From: Methanosarcinaceae archaeon
GTDB taxonomy: Archaea > Halobacteriota > Methanosarcinia > Methanosarcinales > Methanosarcinaceae
Assembly (NCBI GenBank): GCA_030611265.1
Contig: JAUWQD010000008.1
Location: 1 to 64,000, forward strand
Length of the DNA stretch: 64,000 nt
Direction: 5' to 3'
Below the pieces are notes generated by a model, which worked only from the letters and a program-made list of their open reading frames with translations, had not been told where the DNA came from and did not search any database. Position numbers and translations under genes: made by a program. Shown here in pieces: positions 36,093-45,545 of the stretch; the stretch's first letter is position 1; each line of letters begins with the position of its first letter.

Positions 36093-38189
36093 ATGCTTAA
36101 AGAGTTGTTCTATCCTGAATCGGTCGCAGTCATAGGAGCCTCGCGAACCAAAGGAAAGGTCGGGCGCGCGGTACTTGAGAATTTGCTCAATGATTTCAAA
36201 GGCAGCGTCATTCCCATAAATCCCAAATCCGATGAGATATTGGGACTGCCATGTTATCCAACAATTCTGGACGTTCCTGATAATATCAAGGTTGACCTTG
36301 CAGTGATAGTCGTACCTGCCCGTTTTGTTCCCGGAATGATAAACGAATGCGGTCGTGCAGGTGTCAAAAATGTCATCGTCATTTCAGCAGGATTCAAAGA
36401 ATCAGGTGTGGAAGGTGCAAAACTTGAGCGGGAATGTGTCGCGATCGCAACAAAATACGGCATGCGGATGCTTGGTCCGAATTGCCTTGGTCTTATAGAT
36501 ACAACTTCAAACCTGAATGCATCCTTTGCCGCGTCCATGGCGCATAGCGGGAATATTGCACTGATGTCGCAATCGGGTGCTATCTGTACTGCAACACTTG
36601 ACTGGGCAGATGCAAATGAAGTGGGATTCTCAAAATTTGTCAGCCTTGGCAACAAGGCAGACCTTACAGAAAATGACCTTCTTTTGGAATTTGCGGATGA
36701 TGATTCAACAGCCGTGATCACGGCATATCTTGAAGGTATCAAGGACGGACCGCAATTTATGGATATTGCGCGCCGTGTCTCAAAGATAAAGCCTATCATC
36801 GTGCTAAAATCAGGCAGGACCGCTGTCGGTTCGCGGGCAGTGTCCTCGCACACGGGTACACTTGCAGGTTCAGATGAAGCCTACAATGCAGCATTCAGCC
36901 AGAGCGGAGTCATCCGTGCCGATTCTGTGGAAGATATGCTGGATTATGCGCGCGCATTTTCCTCCCAGCCAATTCCACGCAGCAAGAACATTGCGATACT
37001 TACAAACGCAGGCGGACTTGGAATATTGACAGCAGATGCATGTTCAACGGCAGGACTATCTCTTGCATCCTTTGAAGAAAACACGATACTTCGCCTTCGT
37101 GAACGCCTGCCGCCTGCCGCCAATTTCTACAATCCTGTGGATGTACTCGGGGATGCGAGCGCAGAATTGTACGGGTATGCGCTTGAAGTATTACTTGACG
37201 ACAAGGGTGTAGATGGCATAATTCTTTTAACGTCACCACAGGCAATGACTGCTGTGGATGAGATTGCAACAATCGTTGCAGAAAAGTCAGATTTATCCAA
37301 AAAACCGATTCTGTGCAGTTTTGTCGGAGGCACAATGATTGCAGAAGGGGAGCGAATACTTAACAGCCGCCAGATACCTAATTATTCATTCCCTGAGCGT
37401 GCGGTTGCCAGTATGCGCACGTTGTGTGCCTATTCTGAAATAAGGGGACAGACATACAACTCGCCGCTGTCCATTGGATCTGACAAAGAGATGGCGGCTG
37501 AAATCCTTGAAAATGCTGCTAAACGAAATCAACGAACACTTGGTCTTGAATCATTCGATATACTAAAAGCATACAACATCCCCGTGGTTGCGACAGAGAT
37601 CACAAAAACCCTTCCGCAGACCATTGAAGCATGTGAGAAGATTGGGTATCCTGTGGTTATGAAGATCGTTTCTCCTGATATATCACACAAATCTGATGTA
37701 GGAGGTATACGATTAAACCTAAAGAACGCGGATGATGTTGAGAGGGCATACCACACCATGATGTCGGATGTCAGGCGGTACATGCCGGATGCACACATAG
37801 CAGGCGTTCAGGTGCAGAAGATGGTGGCAGGTGGCAAGGAAGTCATAATTGGGATGAATCTGGATGTTCAATTTGGTCCGCTTTTGATGTTTGGGCTTGG
37901 CGGAACGTATGTAGAGTTCTTGAAGGATGTGTCCTTTGCTGTGGCACCTATCAACAAGGACGATGCAAAGCACATGGTAGCATCCATCAAGACATATCCA
38001 CTGCTTGCGGGTGTGCGGGGAGAGGAACCTTCGGATATCGATTCGATCGTTGATACTCTTACAAAGGTATCGCAGATGGTTGTTGATTTCCCACAGATAC
38101 TTGAATTTGAGATCAATCCGCTGATGGTTTTGCCTGATGGTCAGGGGTGTGTTGCTATGGATATCAGGCTGACGCGGGGGGATGAATAG
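36093..38189 (+). CDS. acd: ADP-forming acetyl-CoA synthetase, fused alpha-beta
   Basis: 698 residues. A CoA-binding domain (about 8-100: SVAVIGASRTKGKVGRAVL) is followed by two succinyl-CoA-synthetase-like domains (150-450; SSHTGTLAGSDEAYNAAF carries the phospho-histidine) and an ATP-grasp domain (about 470-690: GYPVVMKIVSPDISHKSDVG). It interconverts acetyl-CoA + ADP + Pi with acetate + ATP, as in archaea that make or use acetate without Ack/Pta. The DRTGG protein follows 80 bp downstream. Other acyl-CoA substrates are possible. Confidence 0.9.
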   Translation: MLKELFYPESVAVIGASRTKGKVGRAVLENLLNDFKGSVIPINPKSDEILGLPCYPTILDVPDNIKVDLAVIVVPARFVPGMINECGRAGVKNVIVISAGFKESGVEGAKLERECVAIATKYGMRMLGPNCLGLIDTTSNLNASFAASMAHSGNIALMSQSGAICTATLDWADANEVGFSKFVSLGNKADLTENDLLLEFADDDSTAVITAYLEGIKDGPQFMDIARRVSKIKPIIVLKSGRTAVGSRAVSSHTGTLAGSDEAYNAAFSQSGVIRADSVEDMLDYARAFSSQPIPRSKNIAILTNAGGLGILTADACSTAGLSLASFEENTILRLRERLPPAANFYNPVDVLGDASAELYGYALEVLLDDKGVDGIILLTSPQAMTAVDEIATIVAEKSDLSKKPILCSFVGGTMIAEGERILNSRQIPNYSFPERAVASMRTLCAYSEIRGQTYNSPLSIGSDKEMAAEILENAAKRNQRTLGLESFDILKAYNIPVVATEITKTLPQTIEACEKIGYPVVMKIVSPDISHKSDVGGIRLNLKNADDVERAYHTMMSDVRRYMPDAHIAGVQVQKMVAGGKEVIIGMNLDVQFGPLLMFGLGGTYVEFLKDVSFAVAPINKDDAKHMVASIKTYPLLAGVRGEEPSDIDSIVDTLTKVSQMVVDFPQILEFEINPLMVLPDGQGCVAMDIRLTRGDE

Positions 38190-38268
38190 AAATGTTGAAT
38201 AGGAACGAACCTAATTATATCATTCTAATGATTGAACTGATACGTAATCAGAATACTGGAGGGAAACT

Positions 38269-39336
38269 GTGGCATCTATATTGATAAGTTCATCTGAGAA
38301 ATATTCCGGAAAGAGTGCTGTATGCATCGGGCTTGGGACCATACTGAAAAGAAAGGGATATACTGTTGGATACATGAAACCGATCGGGAACCTGCTGGTT
38401 GATATAAATGGCGTGCTTGCAGACGAAGATGCAGAAGAGATGCGCAGAATATTCGGGCTGACTGACCCTATCAAAGATATTACTCCAATCCTTTTGACAG
38501 AGAATCTCACCCATGATGCGCTCGTGGGAGTTGAGAAGGAACTTGATAAGACATTGAATGATGCATATTCCAATGTTTCAGAGGGAAAAGACGTGGTGCT
38601 TATTGAAGGTGCAGGAGGCATTGGCGGCGGTGCGATGTATAATCTATCCGACCCGGAGGTTGCTTCAAAATTAAACACACATATTCTACTGATCACCAGA
38701 TACGATTCTGTGTTTGCTGTTGACCGCATCCTTTGTGATTTTAAGACGATCGATGATCTGGACATGATCGTCGGAGTGATATTGAATGAGGTGCCGGATA
38801 GTGAATATGAAAAGGTGACTGAACTTGTGGTTCCGTTTTTGGAAAACAGGGGCATTACCGTGTTTGGTGTTATACCGCAGGATGCGACTCTTCGTTCGGT
38901 GACTATATCCGATATAATCGAGGATCTGCATGGTGAAGTTCTTGCAGGTGCAGACCATCTTGATAATCTGGTCGAGCACTATTTTGTTGGGGCTATGGAA
39001 GTGAATTCCGCGATCAAATACTTCAGGCGTGCACCCAACAGTGCGGTAATCACAGGCGGCGACCGTTCCGACATCCAGTTGGCAGCCATCGAGGCAAAGG
39101 TTCGATGTCTAATCCTGACAGGTAACCTGCGTCCAAGTGAGGCTGTACTTGGTAGTGCGGAGCATGCGGATATTCCTGTCATACTTGTGCGGGGAGACAC
39201 GATGGGCACGATCGAGAGAGTTGAACATCTGATCGGACGGGCGCGGATAAAGCAGGATATGAAACTTAACAGGATCGTGGAACTTATCGAGAACAACGTT
39301 GATGTGGATACAATTGCCAAAACGATTGGATTGTGA
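38269..39336 (+). CDS. BioD-like/DRTGG protein (COG0857)
   Basis: 355 residues. An N-terminal P-loop domain (ILISSSEKYSGKSAVCIGLG; VVLIEGAGGIGGGAMYN) related to dethiobiotin synthetase is joined to a DRTGG domain (about 220-340: NSAVITGGDRSDIQLAAI). This equals the N-terminal part of large phosphotransacetylases without the catalytic PTA domain, and in archaea stands alone, often near acetyl-CoA genes. Its role is probably regulatory and is not established. The start is a GTG at 38269 after GGAGGG; the P-loop is SSSEKYSGKS. Confidence 0.82.
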   Translation: MASILISSSEKYSGKSAVCIGLGTILKRKGYTVGYMKPIGNLLVDINGVLADEDAEEMRRIFGLTDPIKDITPILLTENLTHDALVGVEKELDKTLNDAYSNVSEGKDVVLIEGAGGIGGGAMYNLSDPEVASKLNTHILLITRYDSVFAVDRILCDFKTIDDLDMIVGVILNEVPDSEYEKVTELVVPFLENRGITVFGVIPQDATLRSVTISDIIEDLHGEVLAGADHLDNLVEHYFVGAMEVNSAIKYFRRAPNSAVITGGDRSDIQLAAIEAKVRCLILTGNLRPSEAVLGSAEHADIPVILVRGDTMGTIERVEHLIGRARIKQDMKLNRIVELIENNVDVDTIAKTIGL

Positions 39337-39423
39337 CCTTATATTCAAAAGTAAAACCACATACATAAATATAATACCAGACAATATCGAGTATATTTTG
39401 TAAGACAAGTTGTTCTGAGGGAT

Positions 39424-40686
39424 ATGTTGATTACCAAGGATTTTCTCACAATTGATGATTTTGACATAGGTGATGCGACAATTCTTGTTCGTGTTGATTT
39501 GAATTCTCCTATGGACCCTGATGGCAATATTCTTGATGATATGAGGATAAGAAGTCATCTGGTCACATTAAAGGATCTTGAAAATGCGAAAGTTGTCTTG
39601 CTCGCTCACCAGAGCAGACCCGGAAAAAACGATTTCACTACTATGAGGGCACATGCTTTGCGCATGTCAGCTTATCTTGGACGTGAAGTCAGGTATGTTG
39701 ATGATATTTTTGGATCGCATGCAAGGTCAAGCATATCGTCGATGAAGAAAGGGGATGTCATCCTTCTTGAAAATGTGAGGTTCTATTCAGAAGAGATGCT
39801 GAAAAGAACAGCATCAGAACACGCTGAGACTCATATGGTTAAACAGCTTTCGCCACTTTTTGACATATTTTTAAATGATGCATTTGCAGTGTCACACAGG
39901 GCACAGTTGTCGATACTTGGCTTTACCGAAACTCTTCCAAGCGGTGCGGGAAGGGTTATGGAAAAAGAGATCATCTCACTTGACAGGGGTGTTAAAGAAG
40001 GTGGAAGCCCGTGTATTTTTGTACTTGGTGGAGCTAAGGTGGATGATTCACTCAAGGTCGCTGAAAATGTGTTGTCAAATAGCAATGCGGATAGAGTGCT
40101 GCTGACAGGTATTGTTGGTAATGTGATGCTTGCGGCATCGGATGTGGATATTGGTAAAATTAATATGGATTTTATTGAATCGCAAGGTTACCTTGATCTG
40201 ATCGAGCAAGGAAAAGGTCTTATTGAGAAGTATGATGGGAAGATCGGGTTGCCGGTTGATGTCGCATTGAATGATAACGGCACACGAATTGAAGTACCTG
40301 TAAATGAACTTTCGAAGAATGATCTTCCTGTTAATGACATTGGACTCGAGACCATTGTTGCATTCACGAAAGAGATCGAAAATGCAAAAACGGTTGTTTT
40401 GAACGGCCCTGCAGGCGTTTCCGAGATAGATGAATTTGCACTTGGTACACATGAGATCATCAGATCTGCAGCAAAGTCTGAGTTTTCCATTATTGGAGGT
40501 GGGCACATATCCGCAGAGGTCATTAATATGGGACTTGAGAACCAATTTTCTCATTTGAGTACTGGCGGTGGAGCGTGTATTGATTATCTTGCAGGGGAAA
40601 AACTTCCCGGCATTGAAGCATTGAAGTATGTTGCAGCACGACACGAGAAAATTCTCCCTTCGGTCGAATTAACTCGCACTATATAA
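39424..40686 (+). CDS. pgk: Phosphoglycerate kinase, C-terminus encoded by a repeat
   Basis: 420 residues. ILVRVDLNSPMD at the N-terminus, LLAHQSRPG, DVILLENVRFYSEEM, FVLGGAKVDDSLKV, VVLNGPAGVSEIDEF and SIIGGGHISAEVI are the substrate- and nucleotide-binding motifs. It acts in gluconeogenesis and glycolysis between 3-phosphoglycerate and 1,3-bisphosphoglycerate. The last ~14 codons (HEKILPSVELTRTI) lie wholly inside copy B of the two-hairpin element at 40644, which also supplies the stop codon. The family's catalytic core is complete without them. Confidence 0.92.
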   Translation: MLITKDFLTIDDFDIGDATILVRVDLNSPMDPDGNILDDMRIRSHLVTLKDLENAKVVLLAHQSRPGKNDFTTMRAHALRMSAYLGREVRYVDDIFGSHARSSISSMKKGDVILLENVRFYSEEMLKRTASEHAETHMVKQLSPLFDIFLNDAFAVSHRAQLSILGFTETLPSGAGRVMEKEIISLDRGVKEGGSPCIFVLGGAKVDDSLKVAENVLSNSNADRVLLTGIVGNVMLAASDVDIGKINMDFIESQGYLDLIEQGKGLIEKYDGKIGLPVDVALNDNGTRIEVPVNELSKNDLPVNDIGLETIVAFTKEIENAKTVVLNGPAGVSEIDEFALGTHEIIRSAAKSEFSIIGGGHISAEVINMGLENQFSHLSTGGGACIDYLAGEKLPGIEALKYVAARHEKILPSVELTRTI

Positions 40687-40706
40687 TTCTATAAATTATA
40701 TACTAT
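40644..40706 (+). repeat. 63-bp two-hairpin element, copy B, inside the pgk 3' end
   Basis: Same sequence as copy A (26801) apart from one base. It provides the last codons and stop of phosphoglycerate kinase, so the insertion replaced the old end of the reading frame. It also puts a TATA-rich palindrome 70 bp upstream of the AMMECR1 gene. Confidence 0.85.
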
Positions 40707-40774
40707 GAAAAATCGCTACACTGATACTCTGGCAATGCATATTACATAGTATTATATGAGAATGTGGGAAAATT

Positions 40775-41380
40775 ATGATGCTTACAAATAATGATGGTGA
40801 TATGGCAGTTCACCTGGCACGAAACACGATAGAGGTTTTTTTGGATAAGGGCACAGTTCCCAAATTATCTGATATTGGCCTGTCTGATATTTTTAATGAA
40901 AAGCGCGGCGTGTTTGTCACACTTACAAAACAAGGCATACTGCGAGGTTGTATTGGTTATCCGTATCCTGATTCGCCACTTGGAAGTGCAATAATCGATT
41001 CTGCAATATCTGCAGCGACGAGAGATCCACGATTCCCATTGGTTCAAAGTCGTGAAATGGATGACATTGTAGTAGAGGTTACTGTTCTGACACAACCTGA
41101 ACTCATCAATGTGCAGCCAAATGAACTGCCGGAGATAATCGAGATTGGCAGGCATGGTTTGATCGTCAAGGAAGGTTACAATCAGGGATTGCTGCTTCCA
41201 CAGGTAGCACCGGAAAACAATTTCGATGAGGTTGAGTTACTGGATCATACATGCTTGAAAGCCGGATTGCCTCCTGACGCATGGCGCAGGGGTGCGCAGG
41301 TGTACTGGTTCGAGGGTCAGATATTCAAGGAGACTGTGCCGCGTGGGGATGTGGTTGAAGAGATTTTTGGGGAATATTGA
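40775..41380 (+). CDS. AMMECR1-domain protein
   Basis: 201 residues, full-length AMMECR1 family member. The invariant LRGCIG appears as GILRGCIGYPYP, with VEVTVLTQPELI and LLLPQVAPEN further on. Widely conserved in archaea and eukaryotes; proposed to be an RNA-associated or nucleotide-modifying enzyme, not proven. It follows pgk on the same strand, 88 bp away. Confidence 0.9.
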   Translation: MMLTNNDGDMAVHLARNTIEVFLDKGTVPKLSDIGLSDIFNEKRGVFVTLTKQGILRGCIGYPYPDSPLGSAIIDSAISAATRDPRFPLVQSREMDDIVVEVTVLTQPELINVQPNELPEIIEIGRHGLIVKEGYNQGLLLPQVAPENNFDEVELLDHTCLKAGLPPDAWRRGAQVYWFEGQIFKETVPRGDVVEEIFGEY

Positions 41381-41403
41381 CAAAAACCCGGCAAACAATC
41401 AGG

Positions 41404-41456
41404 GTTTCACAACCGTTTAAATATGAATGAACGGTTCACAAAGATTTAAATATGAG
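41404..41456 (+). repeat. Two-unit direct repeat (TTTAAATATGA)
   Basis: TTCACAACCGTTTAAATATGA and TTCACAAAGATTTAAATATGA stand side by side after the AMMECR1 gene. Each contains a TATA-like element; the region up to 41730 has no gene. Confidence 0.5.
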
Positions 41457-41736
41457 TATAGCATGTAGTCATCTGCCAGAATGTGCATGGCAATCTACTA
41501 AAATGAGCGGGTAGGGGAGTGGGGATTTCCTTCACCTGTTTTTAGTAACAATTGGCTGGATTATCAGGGTATGCTGTAAACACAGGCATTAACAGGCATA
41601 CAAACTCGATGCCATTGATGAAACTTAAAGCCAGAAGAGCTTCAAAACAACATCAACATTAAACTTTTTGACACCCCAATCCCGAAAATCTTATATCATA
41701 CGTTTACTATAATAACTCTAAAATTATAATGCAATA

Positions 41737-41835
41737 AGAGAAAATGCTCGCTGACGCTCGCATTTACATGGAAACCCTGGACTCATGTCCAAGGAGTCCG
41801 ACAGAGTCGGACTGACATAAAGTTATACTTTATGT
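41737..41835. repeat. Hairpin cluster: hairpin 1 of the two-hairpin element followed by 7-3-7-type palindromes
   Basis: AATGC-loop-GCATT (41743-41764), with loop TCGCTGACGCTC, is hairpin 1 of the interspersed element with a fourth stem variant. After it come TGGAC/GTCCA (41778-41791), GTCCGAC-aga-GTCGGAC (41796-41812) and ACATAAAGT-tat-ACTTTATGT (41815-41835), the last ending ACGATAG. The 7-3-7 design matches the array at 35874. No gene in 41381-42044. Confidence 0.65.
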
Positions 41836-42044
41836 ACGATAGATCCTTCAAGACTTCATAAAAAAAATAGAATGCGGAAATAGTGGAATTGTTTAGACTG
41901 ACAATGACTTACCACATCAACCTGCTTAGTCAGACAACATTATAGCAATATTATTGTACTTGATCGGTCTACTTCCATAACTGTTTCTGCTGTAAATTAA
42001 ACTTAAGCAGTTGCCTACAACCCGGCGAATAATTGGAGCGAGTG

Positions 42045-43484
42045 ATGTCTGAGCCAACAGAAAAATACAAAATTGTGGTAGTGGCTATCCTTTTAGCTGC
42101 AGCTGCAAGTCTTATTTATTATTTTCACACAGTACGTGGAACCGGTGTCCTTTTTACCCATTTATTTTATATCCCGATCATATTCGCAACCCTTTGGTGG
42201 AAAAGAAAAGGCTTGATCGTTCCTATTTTTTTAGCCTTAATGCTAAATCTTAGCTACATTTATTTTAGAGGGGATGTGGTGACCTATAACGACCAGATTC
42301 GATCTCTAATGTTTATAGTCATTGGTTTCATGGTTGCTGAGTTGAGCGGGAAAATTGCAACGGGAGAAAAGGAGCTGAGAAAATCTCATGAGGAGCTGCA
42401 AGCCACTTCATCATACGCCCGCGATCTTATCGAGGCAAGTCTCGACCCCCTCGTCACCATTGGCCATGACGGCAAGATTACAGACGTGAATAAGGCTTTT
42501 GAACTGGCGACTGGCATTTCTCGTGAAAATCTTATAGGTAGCGATTTCTTAGACTACTTCACTGAAACCGAGAAAGCCATAGAAGGATATCAGCAGACGT
42601 TCTCTCAAGGGTTTATCAGGGATTATCCGCTCTCTATTCGTCACACATCGGGCCGCATAACAGACGTGATATTTAATGCAACTGTATACAAAAATGATGC
42701 GGAAGAAATACAGGGTGCCTTTGCTGCTGCCCGTGATATCACCGATCGCAAAAAAAGCGAAGAAAGAATCAAAAAACTGAATGAGGACCTGCAGCAGCGT
42801 GCTGTAGAACTTGCAGCCATCAATGAAGAGTTGGAGGCGTTCAACTATTCAGTTTCACATGACCTTCGCTCGCCCCTGCGCAGTATCGACGGGTTCAGCC
42901 AGGCACTGCTGGAAGACTACACCGACAGGCTAGATGCAGAGGGCAAAGATTACCTTACGCGTGTACGCGCCGCCAGCCAGAAGATGGGGCGGCTCATCGA
43001 TGATCTGCTAAATCTTTCACGTATGACGCGCACTGGGATGCGGCGTGAGGTTGTAGATTTGAGTGCCCTGGCGAAAGCCGCTGCAGCCGAACTTCAGAAT
43101 AGGGAGCCAGAACGCCAGGTAGAATTCGTTATAGCAGAAGGGATAGAGGTAAATGGAGATAAGAGGCTGCTTATGGTGGTACTGGAGAACCTGCTTGGCA
43201 ATGCCTGGAAATTCACTGAAAAGCATCCAAGGGCAAGAATAGAATGTGGGGTTACACAGGTTAACGGTAAATCGGCATATTTTGTACGCGACGACGGCGC
43301 CGGTTTTGATATGGCTTATGCCGATAAACTATTCGGTGCCTTCCAGCGGCTGCACGGTACTACTGAGTTCCCCGGCACCGGGATCGGGTTGGCCACGGTA
43401 CAGCGCATCATTCACCGACACGGCGGCCGGGTGTGGGCAGAAGGGGCAGTAGAGCAGGGCGCAACATTCTACTTTACACTATGA
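42045..43484 (+). CDS. Membrane sensor histidine kinase (TM-PAS-HisKA-HATPase)
   Basis: 479 residues. About four transmembrane helices (residues 10-105) are followed by a coiled coil, a PAS domain (about 125-240: [20 protein letters not shown]), HisKA ([19 protein letters not shown], His near 275) and HATPase ([39 protein letters not shown]). GGAG lies 10 bases before the ATG at 42045. Together with the Rcp1-like receiver directly downstream it resembles the kinase/receiver pairs of phytochrome-like systems, though no chromophore domain is present. Confidence 0.9.
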   Translation: MSEPTEKYKIVVVAILLAAAASLIYYFHTVRGTGVLFTHLFYIPIIFATLWWKRKGLIVPIFLALMLNLSYIYFRGDVVTYNDQIRSLMFIVIGFMVAELSGKIATGEKELRKSHEELQATSSYARDLIEASLDPLVTIGHDGKITDVNKAFELATGISRENLIGSDFLDYFTETEKAIEGYQQTFSQGFIRDYPLSIRHTSGRITDVIFNATVYKNDAEEIQGAFAAARDITDRKKSEERIKKLNEDLQQRAVELAAINEELEAFNYSVSHDLRSPLRSIDGFSQALLEDYTDRLDAEGKDYLTRVRAASQKMGRLIDDLLNLSRMTRTGMRREVVDLSALAKAAAAELQNREPERQVEFVIAEGIEVNGDKRLLMVVLENLLGNAWKFTEKHPRARIECGVTQVNGKSAYFVRDDGAGFDMAYADKLFGAFQRLHGTTEFPGTGIGLATVQRIIHRHGGRVWAEGAVEQGATFYFTL

Positions 43485-43507
43485 TCTTTAACTATACTAA
43501 GGAGGAC

Positions 43508-43981
43508 ATGAATAATATGCAAACAGGTAAAAAAAACAACCAAATAATCCTGCTGGTAGAAGATAATCCGGACGACGTAGAACTGACGTTACGTGCACTC
43601 AAGAAAAACAATATCTTGAACGAAGTAGTGTTGGCGAACGATGGCGTCGAAGCGCTGGATTATTTCTTTGCCAGAGGAGCATACGAAGGCCGCAACACCA
43701 ATGATATCCCGCAGGTGGTCCTGCTGGATTTGAAGCTACCCAAAGTGGATGGGTTGGAAGTGCTGCGGCAAATACGAAACTACGGCCCGACGAAACTACT
43801 TCCCGTGGTCGTTCTCACCTCGTCCAGGGAAGAACAGGATTTAATAGCCAGCTACAAACTGGGCGCAAACAGCTATATTCGCAAGCCAGTGGATTTCACT
43901 AAATTTATAGAAGCAGTGAAACAGCTGGGGCTGTACTGGCTCGTTTTGAACGAACCTCCGGTAATAGAAAGTGGAATTTAA
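43508..43981 (+). CDS. Stand-alone response regulator (Rcp1-like)
   Basis: 157 residues, a single receiver domain with no output domain. IILLVEDNPDDVELTLRALK (acidic pair), VVLLDLKLPKVDGLEVLRQI (phospho-Asp in LLDLK), VVVLTSS and the IRKPVDF lysine are present. AAGGAGG precedes the ATG at 43508. Its stop and the next ATG are adjacent (TAAATG), so it is coupled to the hybrid kinase at 43982. It probably shuttles phosphoryl groups between the two kinases. Confidence 0.9.
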   Translation: MNNMQTGKKNNQIILLVEDNPDDVELTLRALKKNNILNEVVLANDGVEALDYFFARGAYEGRNTNDIPQVVLLDLKLPKVDGLEVLRQIRNYGPTKLLPVVVLTSSREEQDLIASYKLGANSYIRKPVDFTKFIEAVKQLGLYWLVLNEPPVIESGI

Positions 43982-45499
43982 ATGGGCATATCACTTCGAG
44001 TATTGATTGTTGAGGATTCAGAAGACGACGCTATTCTGCTGCTGCGTGAACTCAGGAGAGGCGGCTGTGACCCGATATTTGAACGGGTAGATACACCAGC
44101 AGCTATGGCCAACGCTCTTGATAAGCGGACGTGGGATATTATAATTGCCGATTATTCCATGCCTAACTTCAGTGCGCCTGAAGCACTGAAGCTGATGCAG
44201 AAAAGCGGACTGGACCTGCCGTTTATTATCGTATCAGGTAAGATAGGCGAGGATATAGCGGTAGCTGCCATGAAAGCAGGTGTACATGATTACATCATGA
44301 AAAACAATCTGGCCCGTTTGGTTCCTGTCATTAACAGGGAACTCCAGGAGGCAAAGGTAAGACGGGAACATAAACAGGCGGAAAGGGCGCTACAGGAAAG
44401 CGAAGCGAAAAACCGGGCTTTACTGGATGCTATACCGGATATGATGTTCCGGATCAGCAAAGACTGCACCATTCTGGACTTTAAGGCGGCAAAAAACCTC
44501 GACTCGCTGGCTCCGGATGATTTTTTAAATATGAAATTGAATGAGCTTTTGCCGGCAGAAGTAGTTCAGCAGGCTGTATACTTCACAGGGCAAACTCTGC
44601 AAACCGGTGAGACCCAGATATTCGAGTTCCAGCTTGAAGAGAAAGGCAAATTGAATGTTTACGAGGCAAGGTTTGTGGTTAGCGGACAAGACGAAGTCCT
44701 TGCCATTGTACGCGATATCACGGAGCGTAAGCAGGCTGAGATATTACGCCTTGAAAATGAGCAACTTGCGTATGCAAGCAAAGCCAAAAGCGAGTTTTTA
44801 GCTACTGTGAGCCACGAACTTCGCACTCCTCTTACCTCAATCATCGGTTTTTCATTACTCCTGAAGGAGAAAAAACACGGAGAATTGAACGAAAAACAGG
44901 AGTCCTATGTGGAGAATATTCTAATAGGCAGCAGTCACCTGCTTCACCTTATTAGCGATATTCTCGATACGACCAAAATAGAAGCAGGGAAATTAGAACT
45001 GACCATTGTAAAGATACCAGTGCCTGAAGTCCTGAACGAAACAATTAACCTCATAAAAGAAAATGCTGAAACACACAATGTAATCCTTAAAAGTGAAATC
45101 GATCCTCAACTGGACGTTATAGAGGGCGACCAGCAGAGATTAAAGCAGATACTCTTAAACCTGCTCAACAACGCAGTGAAATTCAGCAAGAAAGAAGGAG
45201 GAACAGTAACCTTAACCGCTAAAAAAGAAGGTGATATGGCACAATTCTCGGTTTCGGATTCAGGCATAGGGATCAGGGAAGATGATATGGGAAAACTATT
45301 CAATATGTTCCAGCAGGTTGATACAGGGAATACCAGACAATACGGCGGCACCGGGTTGGGTCTTGCCATTTCAAAACAACTCGTGGAGTTGCATGGGGGG
45401 AGAATTATAGTTGAAAGCGAATATGGAAAAGGCAGCACTTTTACTTTTTTACTACCGATTGAAGCCATACAGCCCACAAGCACAGAAACATTAAAGTAG
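43982..45499 (+). CDS. Receiver-PAS-histidine kinase
   Basis: 505 residues, soluble. An N-terminal receiver (RVLIVEDSEDDAILLLREL; phospho-Asp in IIIADYSM) is followed by a PAS domain (about 135-250: LLDAIPDMMFRISKDC), HisKA (LATVSHELRTPLTSIIGF) and HATPase (ILLNLLNNAVKFSKKEGG; DSGIGIREDDM; GGTGLGLAISKQL). With a receiver before the kinase it can be switched by an upstream kinase such as the one at 42045. ATG directly after the regulator's stop. Confidence 0.9.
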   Translation: MGISLRVLIVEDSEDDAILLLRELRRGGCDPIFERVDTPAAMANALDKRTWDIIIADYSMPNFSAPEALKLMQKSGLDLPFIIVSGKIGEDIAVAAMKAGVHDYIMKNNLARLVPVINRELQEAKVRREHKQAERALQESEAKNRALLDAIPDMMFRISKDCTILDFKAAKNLDSLAPDDFLNMKLNELLPAEVVQQAVYFTGQTLQTGETQIFEFQLEEKGKLNVYEARFVVSGQDEVLAIVRDITERKQAEILRLENEQLAYASKAKSEFLATVSHELRTPLTSIIGFSLLLKEKKHGELNEKQESYVENILIGSSHLLHLISDILDTTKIEAGKLELTIVKIPVPEVLNETINLIKENAETHNVILKSEIDPQLDVIEGDQQRLKQILLNLLNNAVKFSKKEGGTVTLTAKKEGDMAQFSVSDSGIGIREDDMGKLFNMFQQVDTGNTRQYGGTGLGLAISKQLVELHGGRIIVESEYGKGSTFTFLLPIEAIQPTSTETLK

Positions 45500-45545
45500 A
45501 ACATGATTGAATAATCAATCCATTCAAATTTGAACGTGATTTTAA

